From: Prevotella communis
Lineage (GTDB): Bacteria; Bacteroidota; Bacteroidia; Bacteroidales; Bacteroidaceae
Length of the DNA: 64,000 nt
NCBI RefSeq assembly: GCF_022024115.1
Contig: NZ_CP091792.1
Span: forward strand, 3,348,001 to 3,412,000
Reading direction: 5' to 3'
Shown here: one piece after another, positions 26,111 through 35,452 of the stretch
How the letters are laid out: the number at the start of each line of letters is the position of its first letter
Position numbering within the stretch: position 1 is the first letter of the stretch
Position numbers and translations under genes: made by a program
Notes under the pieces: generated by a model
Told to the model about the DNA's origin: nothing
Seen by the model: the letters and a program-made list of their open reading frames with translations, nothing else
The model's database searches: none

Positions 26111-28522
26111 CTACTTCACTATCCACTCAAACAGACCTGACGAGAAATCATCGGGCTGGGTAACCTCCAGGCGCAGGGACTTCGTCTTCACAGGATTGAA
26201 GTTCACCGTGCAGGCAGTGCCACGGGCGGTAGGATAGCCATCAGCACCTTCTACAGGCTTCCACTGTCCCTGTTCGTCCTGATAGAGGATACGCCATGAC
26301 TTCGGCACACGACAGCCACCCCAGGGAGCATCATCGAACCAGTAGACGGTACAACTCTGAACAGTAGCAGCTGCAGGGAATTCGTAAGCAAGCCATTCCG
26401 TAGAGGCTTTCTTGGGCCACCAGTGAGTATAGGGCACAGAACGGTCGTTCTCGTCACGGGGCACCAGTCGGTCGTTGATAGACGACAAGGCTGGAACACG
26501 TGAACCACTGGTAACCTTACTCTCGCTGGCCAACGTAGCAGGCTGTGCCGGTGTAGTGGCCTTTAAGTCCTGAGGCAACCATACGCGCATCTTACCACTT
26601 CCACGATGACACCAGGCATAATAAGGGATAAGGGTCAGCGTCTCGTCCTTTGTGGTAAGTTTACCCTGCTTATTGAAGTCCAGGGTCTGTGCATCTGTCT
26701 TTAAAGTCACAACGGGAGTTCCTGCAATCTCAGCCTTGCCCAACGTGAACTTCGGCTCCTGATTGATGAGTGCCGAGAAGATGTCGAACTGATTATCTGG
26801 ATGCTCTGCACAGTAAACCAATGGTCCTCGCTCAATAGCCACCATGCCTCTATCGGCCTCCACCTTGTTATTGGCACGCACGATACGAGGTTCCATATCA
26901 AAATGAATCTGCACCTTGTCGCCTTTCTTCCATTTGCGGTCTATCGTGATATAATCACGGTTCTCAGGATAGTAAGCCTTACCGTTGACACTTACCGTAT
27001 AGCCAAGACGCTTACCATCGGTATAGGAATAAAGGTCAGAGGGGACCACCTTACCCTTCACCCAACCAGGAATACGAATCTTCATAGCAAACTGACCTGC
27101 ATTGGTTTTATCCACATGAATAGTAATATCGCCATCCCAAGGATAGTTGGTTTGCTGAGAGAGGGCCACCTTCTTCTTGCCAACTGTGAGTTCACTCTTA
27201 TTTGAGAGGAACAGGTTCACATAGACATCCTTATCCTTTACAGCATAGACATATCCAGGCAGCGAGGGGATAAAACGGCATATATTTGAAGGACAGCAGG
27301 CACAGCCGAACCAAGCCTGACGCTGGTGCTGCCCCATCGACTCCAAGGGGTTGGGGTAGAAGAAGCCATCACCCTGCAGTGAGACACCACTAATGAGACC
27401 ATTGTAGAGTGTACGCTCCAATACATCATAGTATTTTGAGTCACCATGCAGCAAGAACAGACGATAGTTAACATACACATTACCGATAGCAGCACAAGTC
27501 TCACAGTAGGCGCTCATATTAGGCAGTTCATAGTTCTTACCAAAGGCCTCTCCATTGCTGGTGGCACCAATGCCTCCCGTGATATAAAGTTTCTTAGAGA
27601 CGATATTATCCCAAATGCGGTCGATAGCATCAATATAGCCTTTATCACCTGTGAGGGCAGCCACATCTGCCATACCTGCATACATATAGGCCGCACGGAC
27701 AGCATGACCAACAGCCTCATTCTGACGGATGACAGGCAGATGACTCTGAGAATACTCGGTCTTGATGGTTGTCTTGCCACGATAATCAAGCAGGAACTTG
27801 GCAAAGTCAAGGTAGCGCTGCTGACCAGTAGCCAGGTAAAGGCGCGCCATTGCCATCTCTGCTATCTGATGACCGGGCACCACGCACATCTGTCCAGGAT
27901 TAGGCCCTACCTCCTTACAGGCCACGTCGGCATAGCGACAGGCAATATCAAGGAATTTACGTTTTCCTGTAGCCTGCCAATAAGCCACAGCACCCTCAAT
28001 CATATGACCCAGGTTATAGAGCTCGTGAGAGAGATCCTCCTCCTTGACCCAACGACGATCACCGGCCCAATGGTGCGGGTCGGCAGGGTTCTGCGTACGG
28101 GCAGTGTACAGGTAACCATCGGGCTCCTGGGCTGTCGCAATGATATCGATAACGGAGTCGCAGTAAGCCTCCAGTTTCTTGTCCGGATAGGTCTGCAGGA
28201 TATAGGCAGCACCCTCTAGAGTCTTGTATGGATCGGTATCGTCGAAAGAGTAACCGACACCATTCACCTTGAACGTCTTTGAAGGATCCTTCAGATGGGC
28301 AGCGGCATTCTCGAAGTTCTTGTAGCGACCTTCGCTCTCGCATTTTGAAAAAGCGAGGGGTATGGTCGTGTTACGACTGGCCTCCAGACGTTGTCCCCAG
28401 AACGTACCAGGGGTTACCTTTACCGACGTAAAAGGCACAGGCGTGATAGGATAACCCGTCTGCGCCATGCCAGTAAGTAGCGACAGATTTAAAGTAACAA
28501 GTGAAAATAAGAATCTCTTCAT
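26111..28522 (-). CDS. GH127 beta-L-arabinofuranosidase
   Basis: 803-aa secreted GH127 (former DUF1680) enzyme, predicted to release beta-L-arabinofuranose. Signal peptide ends in GMAQ (about residue 21). The zinc/cysteine active site known from the B. longum HypBA1 enzyme (Glu338, Cys340, Cys417, Cys418) is matched by Glu341 and Cys343 in YCETCAA and Cys409/Cys410 in GCACCPSN. A C-terminal discoidin-like domain (about 680-803, STEWLAYEF...WIVK) is added. Last gene of a three-gene minus-strand operon, 26 nt after the S9 peptidase. In characterised relatives the substrate is hydroxyproline-linked beta-arabinooligosaccharide; that transfer to this protein is inference. Confidence 0.9.
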   Translation of the reverse strand: MKRFLFSLVTLNLSLLTGMAQTGYPITPVPFTSVKVTPGTFWGQRLEASRNTTIPLAFSKCESEGRYKNFENAAAHLKDPSKTFKVNGVGYSFDDTDPYKTLEGAAYILQTYPDKKLEAYCDSVIDIIATAQEPDGYLYTARTQNPADPHHWAGDRRWVKEEDLSHELYNLGHMIEGAVAYWQATGKRKFLDIACRYADVACKEVGPNPGQMCVVPGHQIAEMAMARLYLATGQQRYLDFAKFLLDYRGKTTIKTEYSQSHLPVIRQNEAVGHAVRAAYMYAGMADVAALTGDKGYIDAIDRIWDNIVSKKLYITGGIGATSNGEAFGKNYELPNMSAYCETCAAIGNVYVNYRLFLLHGDSKYYDVLERTLYNGLISGVSLQGDGFFYPNPLESMGQHQRQAWFGCACCPSNICRFIPSLPGYVYAVKDKDVYVNLFLSNKSELTVGKKKVALSQQTNYPWDGDITIHVDKTNAGQFAMKIRIPGWVKGKVVPSDLYSYTDGKRLGYTVSVNGKAYYPENRDYITIDRKWKKGDKVQIHFDMEPRIVRANNKVEADRGMVAIERGPLVYCAEHPDNQFDIFSALINQEPKFTLGKAEIAGTPVVTLKTDAQTLDFNKQGKLTTKDETLTLIPYYAWCHRGSGKMRVWLPQDLKATTPAQPATLASESKVTSGSRVPALSSINDRLVPRDENDRSVPYTHWWPKKASTEWLAYEFPAAATVQSCTVYWFDDAPWGGCRVPKSWRILYQDEQGQWKPVEGADGYPTARGTACTVNFNPVKTKSLRLEVTQPDDFSSGLFEWIVK

Positions 28523-28548
28523 GTTAATATCGTTTTTTTGTTATTGAA

Positions 28549-30633
28549 TCATTTAAGTTCGCTCCATTTCGGTGGGTCAACGCCCAACAGATGACGCACG
28601 AAGAAATCGTAGCGCTTATGGTCGCCATAGCTTTCGCCCATCGTATGATGGGCACCAGGGATAACCACGAGTTCAAAGTCCTTACCAGCTTTTTCCAATG
28701 CGTTGACCACCTGCATAGTAGAGGCTGGATCCACATTATCATCCAGTTCACCTACGACTAGCATCAGCGGACGCTCCAATCGGTAGGCATTCTCCACATT
28801 TGAACATTCTACGTAAGAGCTGTCGATAGGGTACGACATCCACTGTTCGTTCCACCAGATCTTATCCATTCGGTTATCGTGACAACCACAGGCAGCATAG
28901 GCAGCCTTATAGAAATCACCGTGCCACAGCACAGCAGCCAGCGCATTCTGTCCGCCTGCACTACAGCCATAGATACCCACACGGTCGATATCCATATAAG
29001 GGTACTTCTCTGCAGCCGCCTTAATCCAGGCAATACGGTCTGGCAGTCCGCCATCCTTCAGGTTCTTATAGCATACCTCCTCGAACTCACGGGTACGATA
29101 TGAGGTAGTCATCGCATCAACCTGCACTACGATAAAGCCCAGTTCGGCCATATTCTGAAGATAATAGAGCCATGGTGTGAATGACTTTGGAACATACTGA
29201 TCGCCAGGACCTGAATAGATGTATTCTATAATAGGATACTTTTTATTAGGATCAAAGTTCGACGGACGCTGAATCAGTCCCCACATATCCGTCTTGCCAT
29301 CACGTCCCTTGGCCACAAAGACCTCAGGGGCCTTCCAACCCACTGCTTCCAAAGCTGTGATATCAGCAGTTTCCAAGGTACGAAGGATTTTTCCATCCTT
29401 GCCCGAACGCAATACTGTGACAGGGGGCGTCGTAACGGTGGAATAAGTATCAATCAGATAAACCATATCTTCGGTATAGGTCACGCTATGGTTACCCTCC
29501 TCGGGTGTAAGACATACCAGCCCCTTGCCATTCAGACCTATCTTATAATAATGTATCAGATAGGGATCCTCGGATTTGTTCATGCCACAGGCCGAGAAAT
29601 AGATGATACCAGCCTTCTCATCCACATGCTGAATGCCACGCACATAATACTCACCTTTCGTCACCTGACGTATCAACTGTCCTTTTTGTCTGTCATACAA
29701 ATAGATATGGTTACGTCCGTCACGCTCACTGGTCCAAACGATCCGTTTACCATCCTGCAGATCGATGCGGCGCTGACGGTTATAGTTGATATACTTGTCG
29801 TTTTTCTCCTCAATAAGCGTTCGTACCAAACCAGTTTTCGCAGAGAGTTCCAGTACACGATAGGTCTTATGACCACGTTCGTTGAATTCAAACGTCACAT
29901 GTTCGTTGTCTGCATCCCAACGGGGAGCAGTCACCTGATACTGACTCTTAAACAAATCCGTTGAAGGTTCTATCACGCGACCTGTCGCCATCTCTACAAT
30001 GACAGGCACACGATAATTCAGCGAGTCACCAGGCTTGGCATATTCCTGTTTGTGTAATACGGGTTCCAAACGGTCTTTGGGTGATGATTCCACATAATAG
30101 ACATAATGCTTGGGGGCTGGTTTGATACGCACTGTGGCATAATAGCGACCGTCGGCAGAGAACGAGCCCCAGGCCGAATAGTAATAAGTGGAATCACCAT
30201 TGGTAGTCAGAGCACGTTCCTCCCCATTTAGTTTCACCCAAAGGTTATTGTCCTTAAGATACACTTGAGACTTACCATCTGGCGACATCCTGAAACCATC
30301 CTTCTCATCGGGCACCTCCATCCAGTGACGCTGCGGGCCACGCCATTCAGGGCGCTGACGAGGTTTTTCCGGATTCTCTGTCAACACCTCTACCGTGTTC
30401 TTGTCGGCATCAACCAATTTATACACCTGTCCCCTGCCATCATACAGGGAATACCAGAACTGATGTGTGCCACGTTTCAAGTGCACGTTCACATCGCCAT
30501 TCTTCATCTTCCAGGAATACCTGCTGCCTATGCCAAAGGCACGCTGATAGGCATCCTTGATATTGGTATTGTCTTGTGCTGAAACTCCTTGCGTCAATGC
30601 CAGGGCCAGCACCATCGTCATTCCTATTCTCAT
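28549..30633 (-). CDS. S9 family prolyl peptidase (DPP-IV-like)
   Basis: 694-aa secreted serine peptidase of family S9B. Signal peptide ends in GVSAQ (about residue 20). An eight-bladed-propeller-type N-terminal region (about 30-440) is followed by an alpha/beta hydrolase. Nucleophile Ser558 in GIYGCSAGG, acid Asp631 in GELDDNVDP and His662 or His663 in PGAHHTMGE. The TSERDGRNHIYLY segment is typical of DPP-IV relatives, which remove Xaa-Pro dipeptides. It sits between GH146-like and GH127 genes with a 2-nt gap upstream and 26-nt gap downstream, so it is surely co-expressed with two arabinofuranosidases. A role on proline- or hydroxyproline-rich glycopeptides is inference. Confidence 0.88.
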   Translation of the reverse strand: MRIGMTMVLALALTQGVSAQDNTNIKDAYQRAFGIGSRYSWKMKNGDVNVHLKRGTHQFWYSLYDGRGQVYKLVDADKNTVEVLTENPEKPRQRPEWRGPQRHWMEVPDEKDGFRMSPDGKSQVYLKDNNLWVKLNGEERALTTNGDSTYYYSAWGSFSADGRYYATVRIKPAPKHYVYYVESSPKDRLEPVLHKQEYAKPGDSLNYRVPVIVEMATGRVIEPSTDLFKSQYQVTAPRWDADNEHVTFEFNERGHKTYRVLELSAKTGLVRTLIEEKNDKYINYNRQRRIDLQDGKRIVWTSERDGRNHIYLYDRQKGQLIRQVTKGEYYVRGIQHVDEKAGIIYFSACGMNKSEDPYLIHYYKIGLNGKGLVCLTPEEGNHSVTYTEDMVYLIDTYSTVTTPPVTVLRSGKDGKILRTLETADITALEAVGWKAPEVFVAKGRDGKTDMWGLIQRPSNFDPNKKYPIIEYIYSGPGDQYVPKSFTPWLYYLQNMAELGFIVVQVDAMTTSYRTREFEEVCYKNLKDGGLPDRIAWIKAAAEKYPYMDIDRVGIYGCSAGGQNALAAVLWHGDFYKAAYAACGCHDNRMDKIWWNEQWMSYPIDSSYVECSNVENAYRLERPLMLVVGELDDNVDPASTMQVVNALEKAGKDFELVVIPGAHHTMGESYGDHKRYDFFVRHLLGVDPPKWSELK

Positions 30634-30635
30634 CG

Positions 30636-33386
30636 TTACTTCAATATGTCTTTTAGTTGGTTGGTTGCTTTATCAATCATATCCTTGGTGCCACTGCCAT
30701 CGGTGACGTAACGCACCACACGCTCTGCACGCCACAAGGCATCACGCCGAACTTCAGAACGTGGCAGGTCACGAACTTGCTGCATCAGCTGTTTCAGTTC
30801 ATCCATATCCTCCATCTCAGCCAGATTACCTGGACGCATGGCAGTGAGCGCAGCATTCAGTTTGGACAGCAACTTCTCCGCATCAACAGGATTAATCTTG
30901 GAGGTCAGAATGGTTGCACATTGCTGATACTGTTCCGTCATACGGGCATAACCATGAGGCGCCCATGGCGCATGTTCGGGCACTTTTATCGTTAGCGCAT
31001 TCCAAGCCTGCTGAGCGTCAATTCGGCCCTTTGCCATTGCCAATGTCTGACTCAGCACCAATGTATCGACCTCAGTAGCAGGAGGCACTGGAGCATCCAG
31101 TCGGAAGTAATGGGTGACATGACGGTCGGCATCATAATCGGGCACGAAATGGAAACGGTCCCAGTCGGCCTCATCATGAATGGTGGCCTCGTCCCATGTC
31201 TTCACACCCGTAGCAGCCATCACCAATGGTCCCTGCATCAGCGCAGCCGTCCACATAGGGCTGTAGGTTTGCCTGCCTGCCACTTCCAGTTTATCAGGGG
31301 TATAGTCAAAGTGACGTGTAAAGGGCATGATAACCTCTACCACATCCTTCTTTGTCCATTTGCGAAGCGGTATCTCGACATAGGTGCCGGGTGTAGGGTG
31401 ATGGATGATGGATTTACCATTCAGTCTGACGTCGAAACCCTCAGTAGCCCAGTAGGGCACACGGAGTTTCATCGCAAAACGTCCCCCACCCTTCTGTATA
31501 CGGATGATACTTTTCTCTGCGGGCCATTGGCACGCCTGACGAATCACGGTTTTCTGGGCATCCCACGTAGCGATTGTAGGCAGGTAAAGTCCCACCCAAA
31601 GCGTGTTGTCATTCACGAAATATGCCGCCTCCTGATATTTCACATGGTTCTCAGCGCCCGTACCACCACAACAGGTACTCTGCGGAGTCTCGTTACCCCA
31701 AGGTTTCGAGGCATTAAGACCCACGGCATACTGATAGAGCACTTGGTACTGATGGGGATTGATAGAACCCACGAGTTGGTTGTAGAGCAAGCGCTCGTAG
31801 TAGTCCATATAGCTGGCATCATCAGGATTGAAACAGTTCAGATCCTTTGTCAGTTTAGCCAGGTTGTAGGCACAACAGGTCTCATTAATCGTAGGCTCAG
31901 GATTGTTGGCCATTGACAGCATCTGCGTATAGGGCAACCGGAACATCTCGCCATTGCCCACGCCTCCCATAGCATAACGGTAACGCCCTTGAATGGTGTG
32001 CCAGAAATTCTGTGCGATATTATAATAATAGGTGTCGGCCCCCGCCTCATAGCATTTCAGGGCTCCCGTTATCATAGGGATATGCTGGTTGGCATGACGC
32101 GTACGGATAGCATCGACATTACGAGCCAAGGGGTCGAAGAAAGCTGGTGAGTCGAAACAAGTGGCAGCCTCCAACAGGTGTGCACGCTGTTCTTTATCGG
32201 TGACCATCATCGACAGTCGGGCCAGTGACTCAGCCATACCTCCCACCTCACCGGCAATGTACATGTTCCACATCTCGTAACGATTACCAGGATGCTCACG
32301 ACGCTCAGCCTGCGTACCATCTTTTTTGACGTAGGTTCGATAGTGCAGGCGGTTCCACACCCAGAGTCCCATATCACGGGCAATGAGCAGCGCTTTCTCG
32401 CTGATGGCTTTATCATCAATGATACTGGCTATATCAATCAATCCGGCCAACTGCTTATGCACGGTATAATAAGGTGCCCATACCCAGTCTTCGTTGTTAT
32501 AGGGACGATACATCTCTATGAGCACGCAGTGTTGTGGTGGAATGGCATTGATGTAGCCATAGCCGTAGTGACGACAGTCCTGCTTATAGTTATCGAAATC
32601 TTTCCACGAGCCTTTCAGTTCACGCAGCTCTGCCTCAGGTGCCACGTCACGGGCCTCGAAATAGCGGCCTAAGGAATCGCTCCAGACAAAAGTCCGTTCC
32701 TGACAACGTCGCATCTCATTCAACATCAATTCGATGCGACTCAGTAGCAATGCTTTTTTCTGTTTGTCCTGACAACTGGCATAAGCCATGGCCATAGCAG
32801 AGAGGTAATGTCCTGTACCATGCCCCTTCAGTTTTGTAGTAGGTGAGTCCCAACCATCGCTGACAGGACAGTCAGTAGTTGGCAAGCCATATGTATCATA
32901 ATAGTTATAGAGTTGCTGTTTTGGATCAAGCGACAATAGGTTGTCGATATCCAGATCACGGTTATGCGTCAGACGATCATCCCCCGTCAGCTGCACCTTG
33001 TCCAATGGCAGTGGCTGGGCAACGGGATGCGAGGCAGGCCTCTCTGTCTGTTGTACCACACTGACACGCGCCTTGATAGGATAGCCATTGGAAGTGGTGT
33101 TATCACCCACAATGAAACCACGTACCTCATAGGTGGAACCCACAGGATGATGTGTGGCATCTGCCTGTTCCTGCTCCACGTCGAGCGATGAATTAAGCCA
33201 GCGCACCTGTCGATATTCACCTTTCCCGTCGGTATAAGTCACCCACAGTTGATAAGGCAGTTGGGGTGCATTACCAGCAGCCACTTTTACATTGACGTCT
33301 TTCACGCTCACAATGCAACGAGGAGCTGCCATCACACCAACAAACACGAGTGCAGACATGATGCCCGCCACCATGATTCTCTTCAT
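30636..33386 (-). CDS. GH146-like beta-L-arabinofuranosidase with Ig-like N-domain
   Basis: 916-aa secreted DUF1680-type glycosidase closer to GH146. Signal peptide (VGVMAAP, about residue 21), then a bacterial Ig-like domain (PYQLWVTYTDGKGEYRQVRW, about 25-110), then the catalytic domain with Glu502/Cys504 in TINETCCAYN and Cys572/Cys573 in STCCGGTGAEN as probable zinc and nucleophile residues. A helical C-terminal part follows (about 810-916). First gene of the GH146-S9-GH127 operon. Start: an in-frame ATG at 33410 lies only 4 nt after the -7 box; I prefer 33386, which leaves a short leader and a normal signal peptide. Confidence 0.87.
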   Translation of the reverse strand: MKRIMVAGIMSALVFVGVMAAPRCIVSVKDVNVKVAAGNAPQLPYQLWVTYTDGKGEYRQVRWLNSSLDVEQEQADATHHPVGSTYEVRGFIVGDNTTSNGYPIKARVSVVQQTERPASHPVAQPLPLDKVQLTGDDRLTHNRDLDIDNLLSLDPKQQLYNYYDTYGLPTTDCPVSDGWDSPTTKLKGHGTGHYLSAMAMAYASCQDKQKKALLLSRIELMLNEMRRCQERTFVWSDSLGRYFEARDVAPEAELRELKGSWKDFDNYKQDCRHYGYGYINAIPPQHCVLIEMYRPYNNEDWVWAPYYTVHKQLAGLIDIASIIDDKAISEKALLIARDMGLWVWNRLHYRTYVKKDGTQAERREHPGNRYEMWNMYIAGEVGGMAESLARLSMMVTDKEQRAHLLEAATCFDSPAFFDPLARNVDAIRTRHANQHIPMITGALKCYEAGADTYYYNIAQNFWHTIQGRYRYAMGGVGNGEMFRLPYTQMLSMANNPEPTINETCCAYNLAKLTKDLNCFNPDDASYMDYYERLLYNQLVGSINPHQYQVLYQYAVGLNASKPWGNETPQSTCCGGTGAENHVKYQEAAYFVNDNTLWVGLYLPTIATWDAQKTVIRQACQWPAEKSIIRIQKGGGRFAMKLRVPYWATEGFDVRLNGKSIIHHPTPGTYVEIPLRKWTKKDVVEVIMPFTRHFDYTPDKLEVAGRQTYSPMWTAALMQGPLVMAATGVKTWDEATIHDEADWDRFHFVPDYDADRHVTHYFRLDAPVPPATEVDTLVLSQTLAMAKGRIDAQQAWNALTIKVPEHAPWAPHGYARMTEQYQQCATILTSKINPVDAEKLLSKLNAALTAMRPGNLAEMEDMDELKQLMQQVRDLPRSEVRRDALWRAERVVRYVTDGSGTKDMIDKATNQLKDILK

Positions 33387-33414
33387 GTTATGTCCATTTT
33401 TCTTGACCATGTTG

Positions 33415-33422
33415 CAAAGGTA
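33415..33422 (-). promoter_or_regulatory. -7 box of GH146-S9-GH127 operon
   Basis: TACCTTTG on the minus strand, 28 nt before the chosen ATG. No clear TTTG -33 at standard spacing, which suits an activator-dependent promoter. Confidence 0.65.
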
Positions 33423-33530
33423 TGCAATAAATTTTCTCTAACGTAAAAAAATAGTCCAAATAATCTAAAGATTAGACGCTATTTGTATCTTTTTGGACGA
33501 AAGTTTTAATCCCATTATAGAATAAATGTG

Positions 33531-33538
33531 TAACTTTG
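33531..33538 (+). promoter_or_regulatory. -7 box of CotH gene
   Basis: TAACTTTG on the plus strand, 28 nt before the ATG at 33567. No clear -33 element. Confidence 0.65.
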
Positions 33539-33566
33539 CATCGTTAATAACGCAATAACTTTTTTA

Positions 33567-35441
33567 ATGAAACAACTACTTATTATACTGCTAACAATAT
33601 TCTGCACATTGACTGCAGGAGCACAACAGCGGGCCCATGTCTATATGAACCAGATGGGAGGCAAATGGAACTTCCCCATCGTTGTGGATAGTCTCAACGA
33701 GATGACGTTTGACAAAGCAAGACGTCAAATGATGACGGACGTCACAGGTGAATTAAGAATACCTTTCGACGTGAACCACATTGATAGTATAACGTTTGAA
33801 GACGAGCCTCTTACCGAAACGAAAGACCCATATAAAGTATTCCAACTCTACATCACCACGAAGGACGGTCAGGATATCACCTCGAAAGAGACATATACCG
33901 ATGCTCACCTCTCACTGAATGCCCAGGAATCATTCACCAGCTACTCTGCCAATATCCAAATGCGCGGACGCGGAAACAGTTCTTTTTTGTGGTACGACAA
34001 GAAGCCCTATCGTATCAAGCTTAATGATAAACACAAAGTGCTGGGACTTGACAAAGCCAAGAGTTGGGTACTGCTCGCCAACTATCGTGATGTGACGGAC
34101 ATCATGAACACCTTTGTATTCGAGATGGGACGTGACTTAGGCTTGCCCTATACGAACCACACTCGCTACGTAGAACTCTTTCTGAATGGCGACTACAAAG
34201 GGATTTATCAGTTGACTGAACAGGTTCAGCAGAATAAAAACCGCGTGGCTGTGAGCGACGAACATGGCATCCTTATTGCACTCGATGTGGATGATGGTCC
34301 TGGCGAGAATCCTTATGCCAATGATAATTTCTGGTCGACGGTCTACAGAATGCCTGTATGCGTAAAGTATCCCGATGACGAACGCTGGACAGTGAATACC
34401 GTTGATTCCGTGCGCAATGTCTTTGCCGAACTTGAGACTGCAATCAAGAACAAGGATTATACACAGGTTCAGCAGTTGCTTGATGTTCCCTCATTCATCA
34501 AATACCTGCTCATTCAGGAATTTGTGTATAACGTAGAATTGTCAGCCCCTCGCTCTATCTATATGCATAAGGATGGTGACGGTCCTTGGGTGATGGGGCC
34601 ACTATGGGACTTTGACGCCGGCTATGACTTCGATTGGGGGCAGATGACCACCGGGCATACCTTCTTTACGGATTTCACGGAGACCGTGATGGGCTCTAAT
34701 CCCCTGAAACGAAACGGACAGTATAACTACGTGCCACAATTCTTTACCGACCTGTTTGCATGTCCGGAATTCGTAGAAGCCTATAAAGCACAATGGGCAG
34801 CAGTAAAGGATACAATTGTCACTCATGCATGGAATGAGTGCATGAAATATGTAGAACAGATGCGTGCATCAGGTGCTATTGACCGCGAATTCCAGCGCTG
34901 GCCTATCAGTGGAAAACGCTTTGATACCGAACTCAGTAAGATGAAGCAATGGCTTCAGAACAGGAATACCCATTTCTCTTACCTCGTAGCTGGCATTCCT
35001 ACCCCCAGTGAACCAGTCAACAAAGAGAGATTCTGCGGAAGCATCACTGTAAATACAGCCATGAACTGGTATCAGGGGTATAGCCAGGACAACAAAGTCC
35101 GCATCAGCAAACAGCAGGTATGCAACCTGATGGGCCTCAGCACCAGCGAGATGAATGAAGCAGAACTGAGCATTGTGCCCCTATATACTGATGGTACTGA
35201 AGGAGAGAACCATACTAACGGCGTCTTTGGCGGATGGTTTAATAGCGATGGCGACCCAGGATACTATGCCCAAGGTCATGTGTATATCGAGGTGTTCAAC
35301 GACCTGTGGAACTGGAGTTGCGGCCTATACAAGGAAAACTGCTGGCATGATGCCCACGCAGTAACCATGCAATACCAGTATCCTTATAACGGCACCTTAC
35401 TAAAAGTGAATATAGAGGCGAACTTCACCATCGCCCAATAG
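33567..35441 (+). CDS. CotH kinase-domain surface protein with C-terminal DUF4859-like domain
   Basis: 624-aa secreted protein, signal peptide ending in AGAQ (about residue 19). CotH protein-kinase-like domain at about 90-480: MRGRGNSS (132-139), KPYRIKLN, AKSWVLLANYRD and GPLWDFDAGYDFDW (344-357), which holds the predicted acidic catalytic residues. The C-terminal ~120 residues (about 505-624) look like DUF4859, a domain shared with the two genes at 38139 and 40380. Bacteroidetes CotH proteins are often found in glycan loci, but their substrate is unknown. Divergent from the arabinofuranosidase operon; its stop lies in a palindrome shared with the convergent GH43 gene. Confidence 0.83.
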   Translation: MKQLLIILLTIFCTLTAGAQQRAHVYMNQMGGKWNFPIVVDSLNEMTFDKARRQMMTDVTGELRIPFDVNHIDSITFEDEPLTETKDPYKVFQLYITTKDGQDITSKETYTDAHLSLNAQESFTSYSANIQMRGRGNSSFLWYDKKPYRIKLNDKHKVLGLDKAKSWVLLANYRDVTDIMNTFVFEMGRDLGLPYTNHTRYVELFLNGDYKGIYQLTEQVQQNKNRVAVSDEHGILIALDVDDGPGENPYANDNFWSTVYRMPVCVKYPDDERWTVNTVDSVRNVFAELETAIKNKDYTQVQQLLDVPSFIKYLLIQEFVYNVELSAPRSIYMHKDGDGPWVMGPLWDFDAGYDFDWGQMTTGHTFFTDFTETVMGSNPLKRNGQYNYVPQFFTDLFACPEFVEAYKAQWAAVKDTIVTHAWNECMKYVEQMRASGAIDREFQRWPISGKRFDTELSKMKQWLQNRNTHFSYLVAGIPTPSEPVNKERFCGSITVNTAMNWYQGYSQDNKVRISKQQVCNLMGLSTSEMNEAELSIVPLYTDGTEGENHTNGVFGGWFNSDGDPGYYAQGHVYIEVFNDLWNWSCGLYKENCWHDAHAVTMQYQYPYNGTLLKVNIEANFTIAQ

Positions 35442-35452
35442 AAATCTATTGG
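35435..35452. terminator. Small palindrome covering two convergent stop codons
   Basis: CCAATAG-AAAT-CTATTGG. The CotH stop TAG (35439-35441) and the GH43 stop (35446-35448 on the minus strand) are mirror images. Only 4 nt separate the genes; no T run, so terminator strength is doubtful. Confidence 0.45.
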
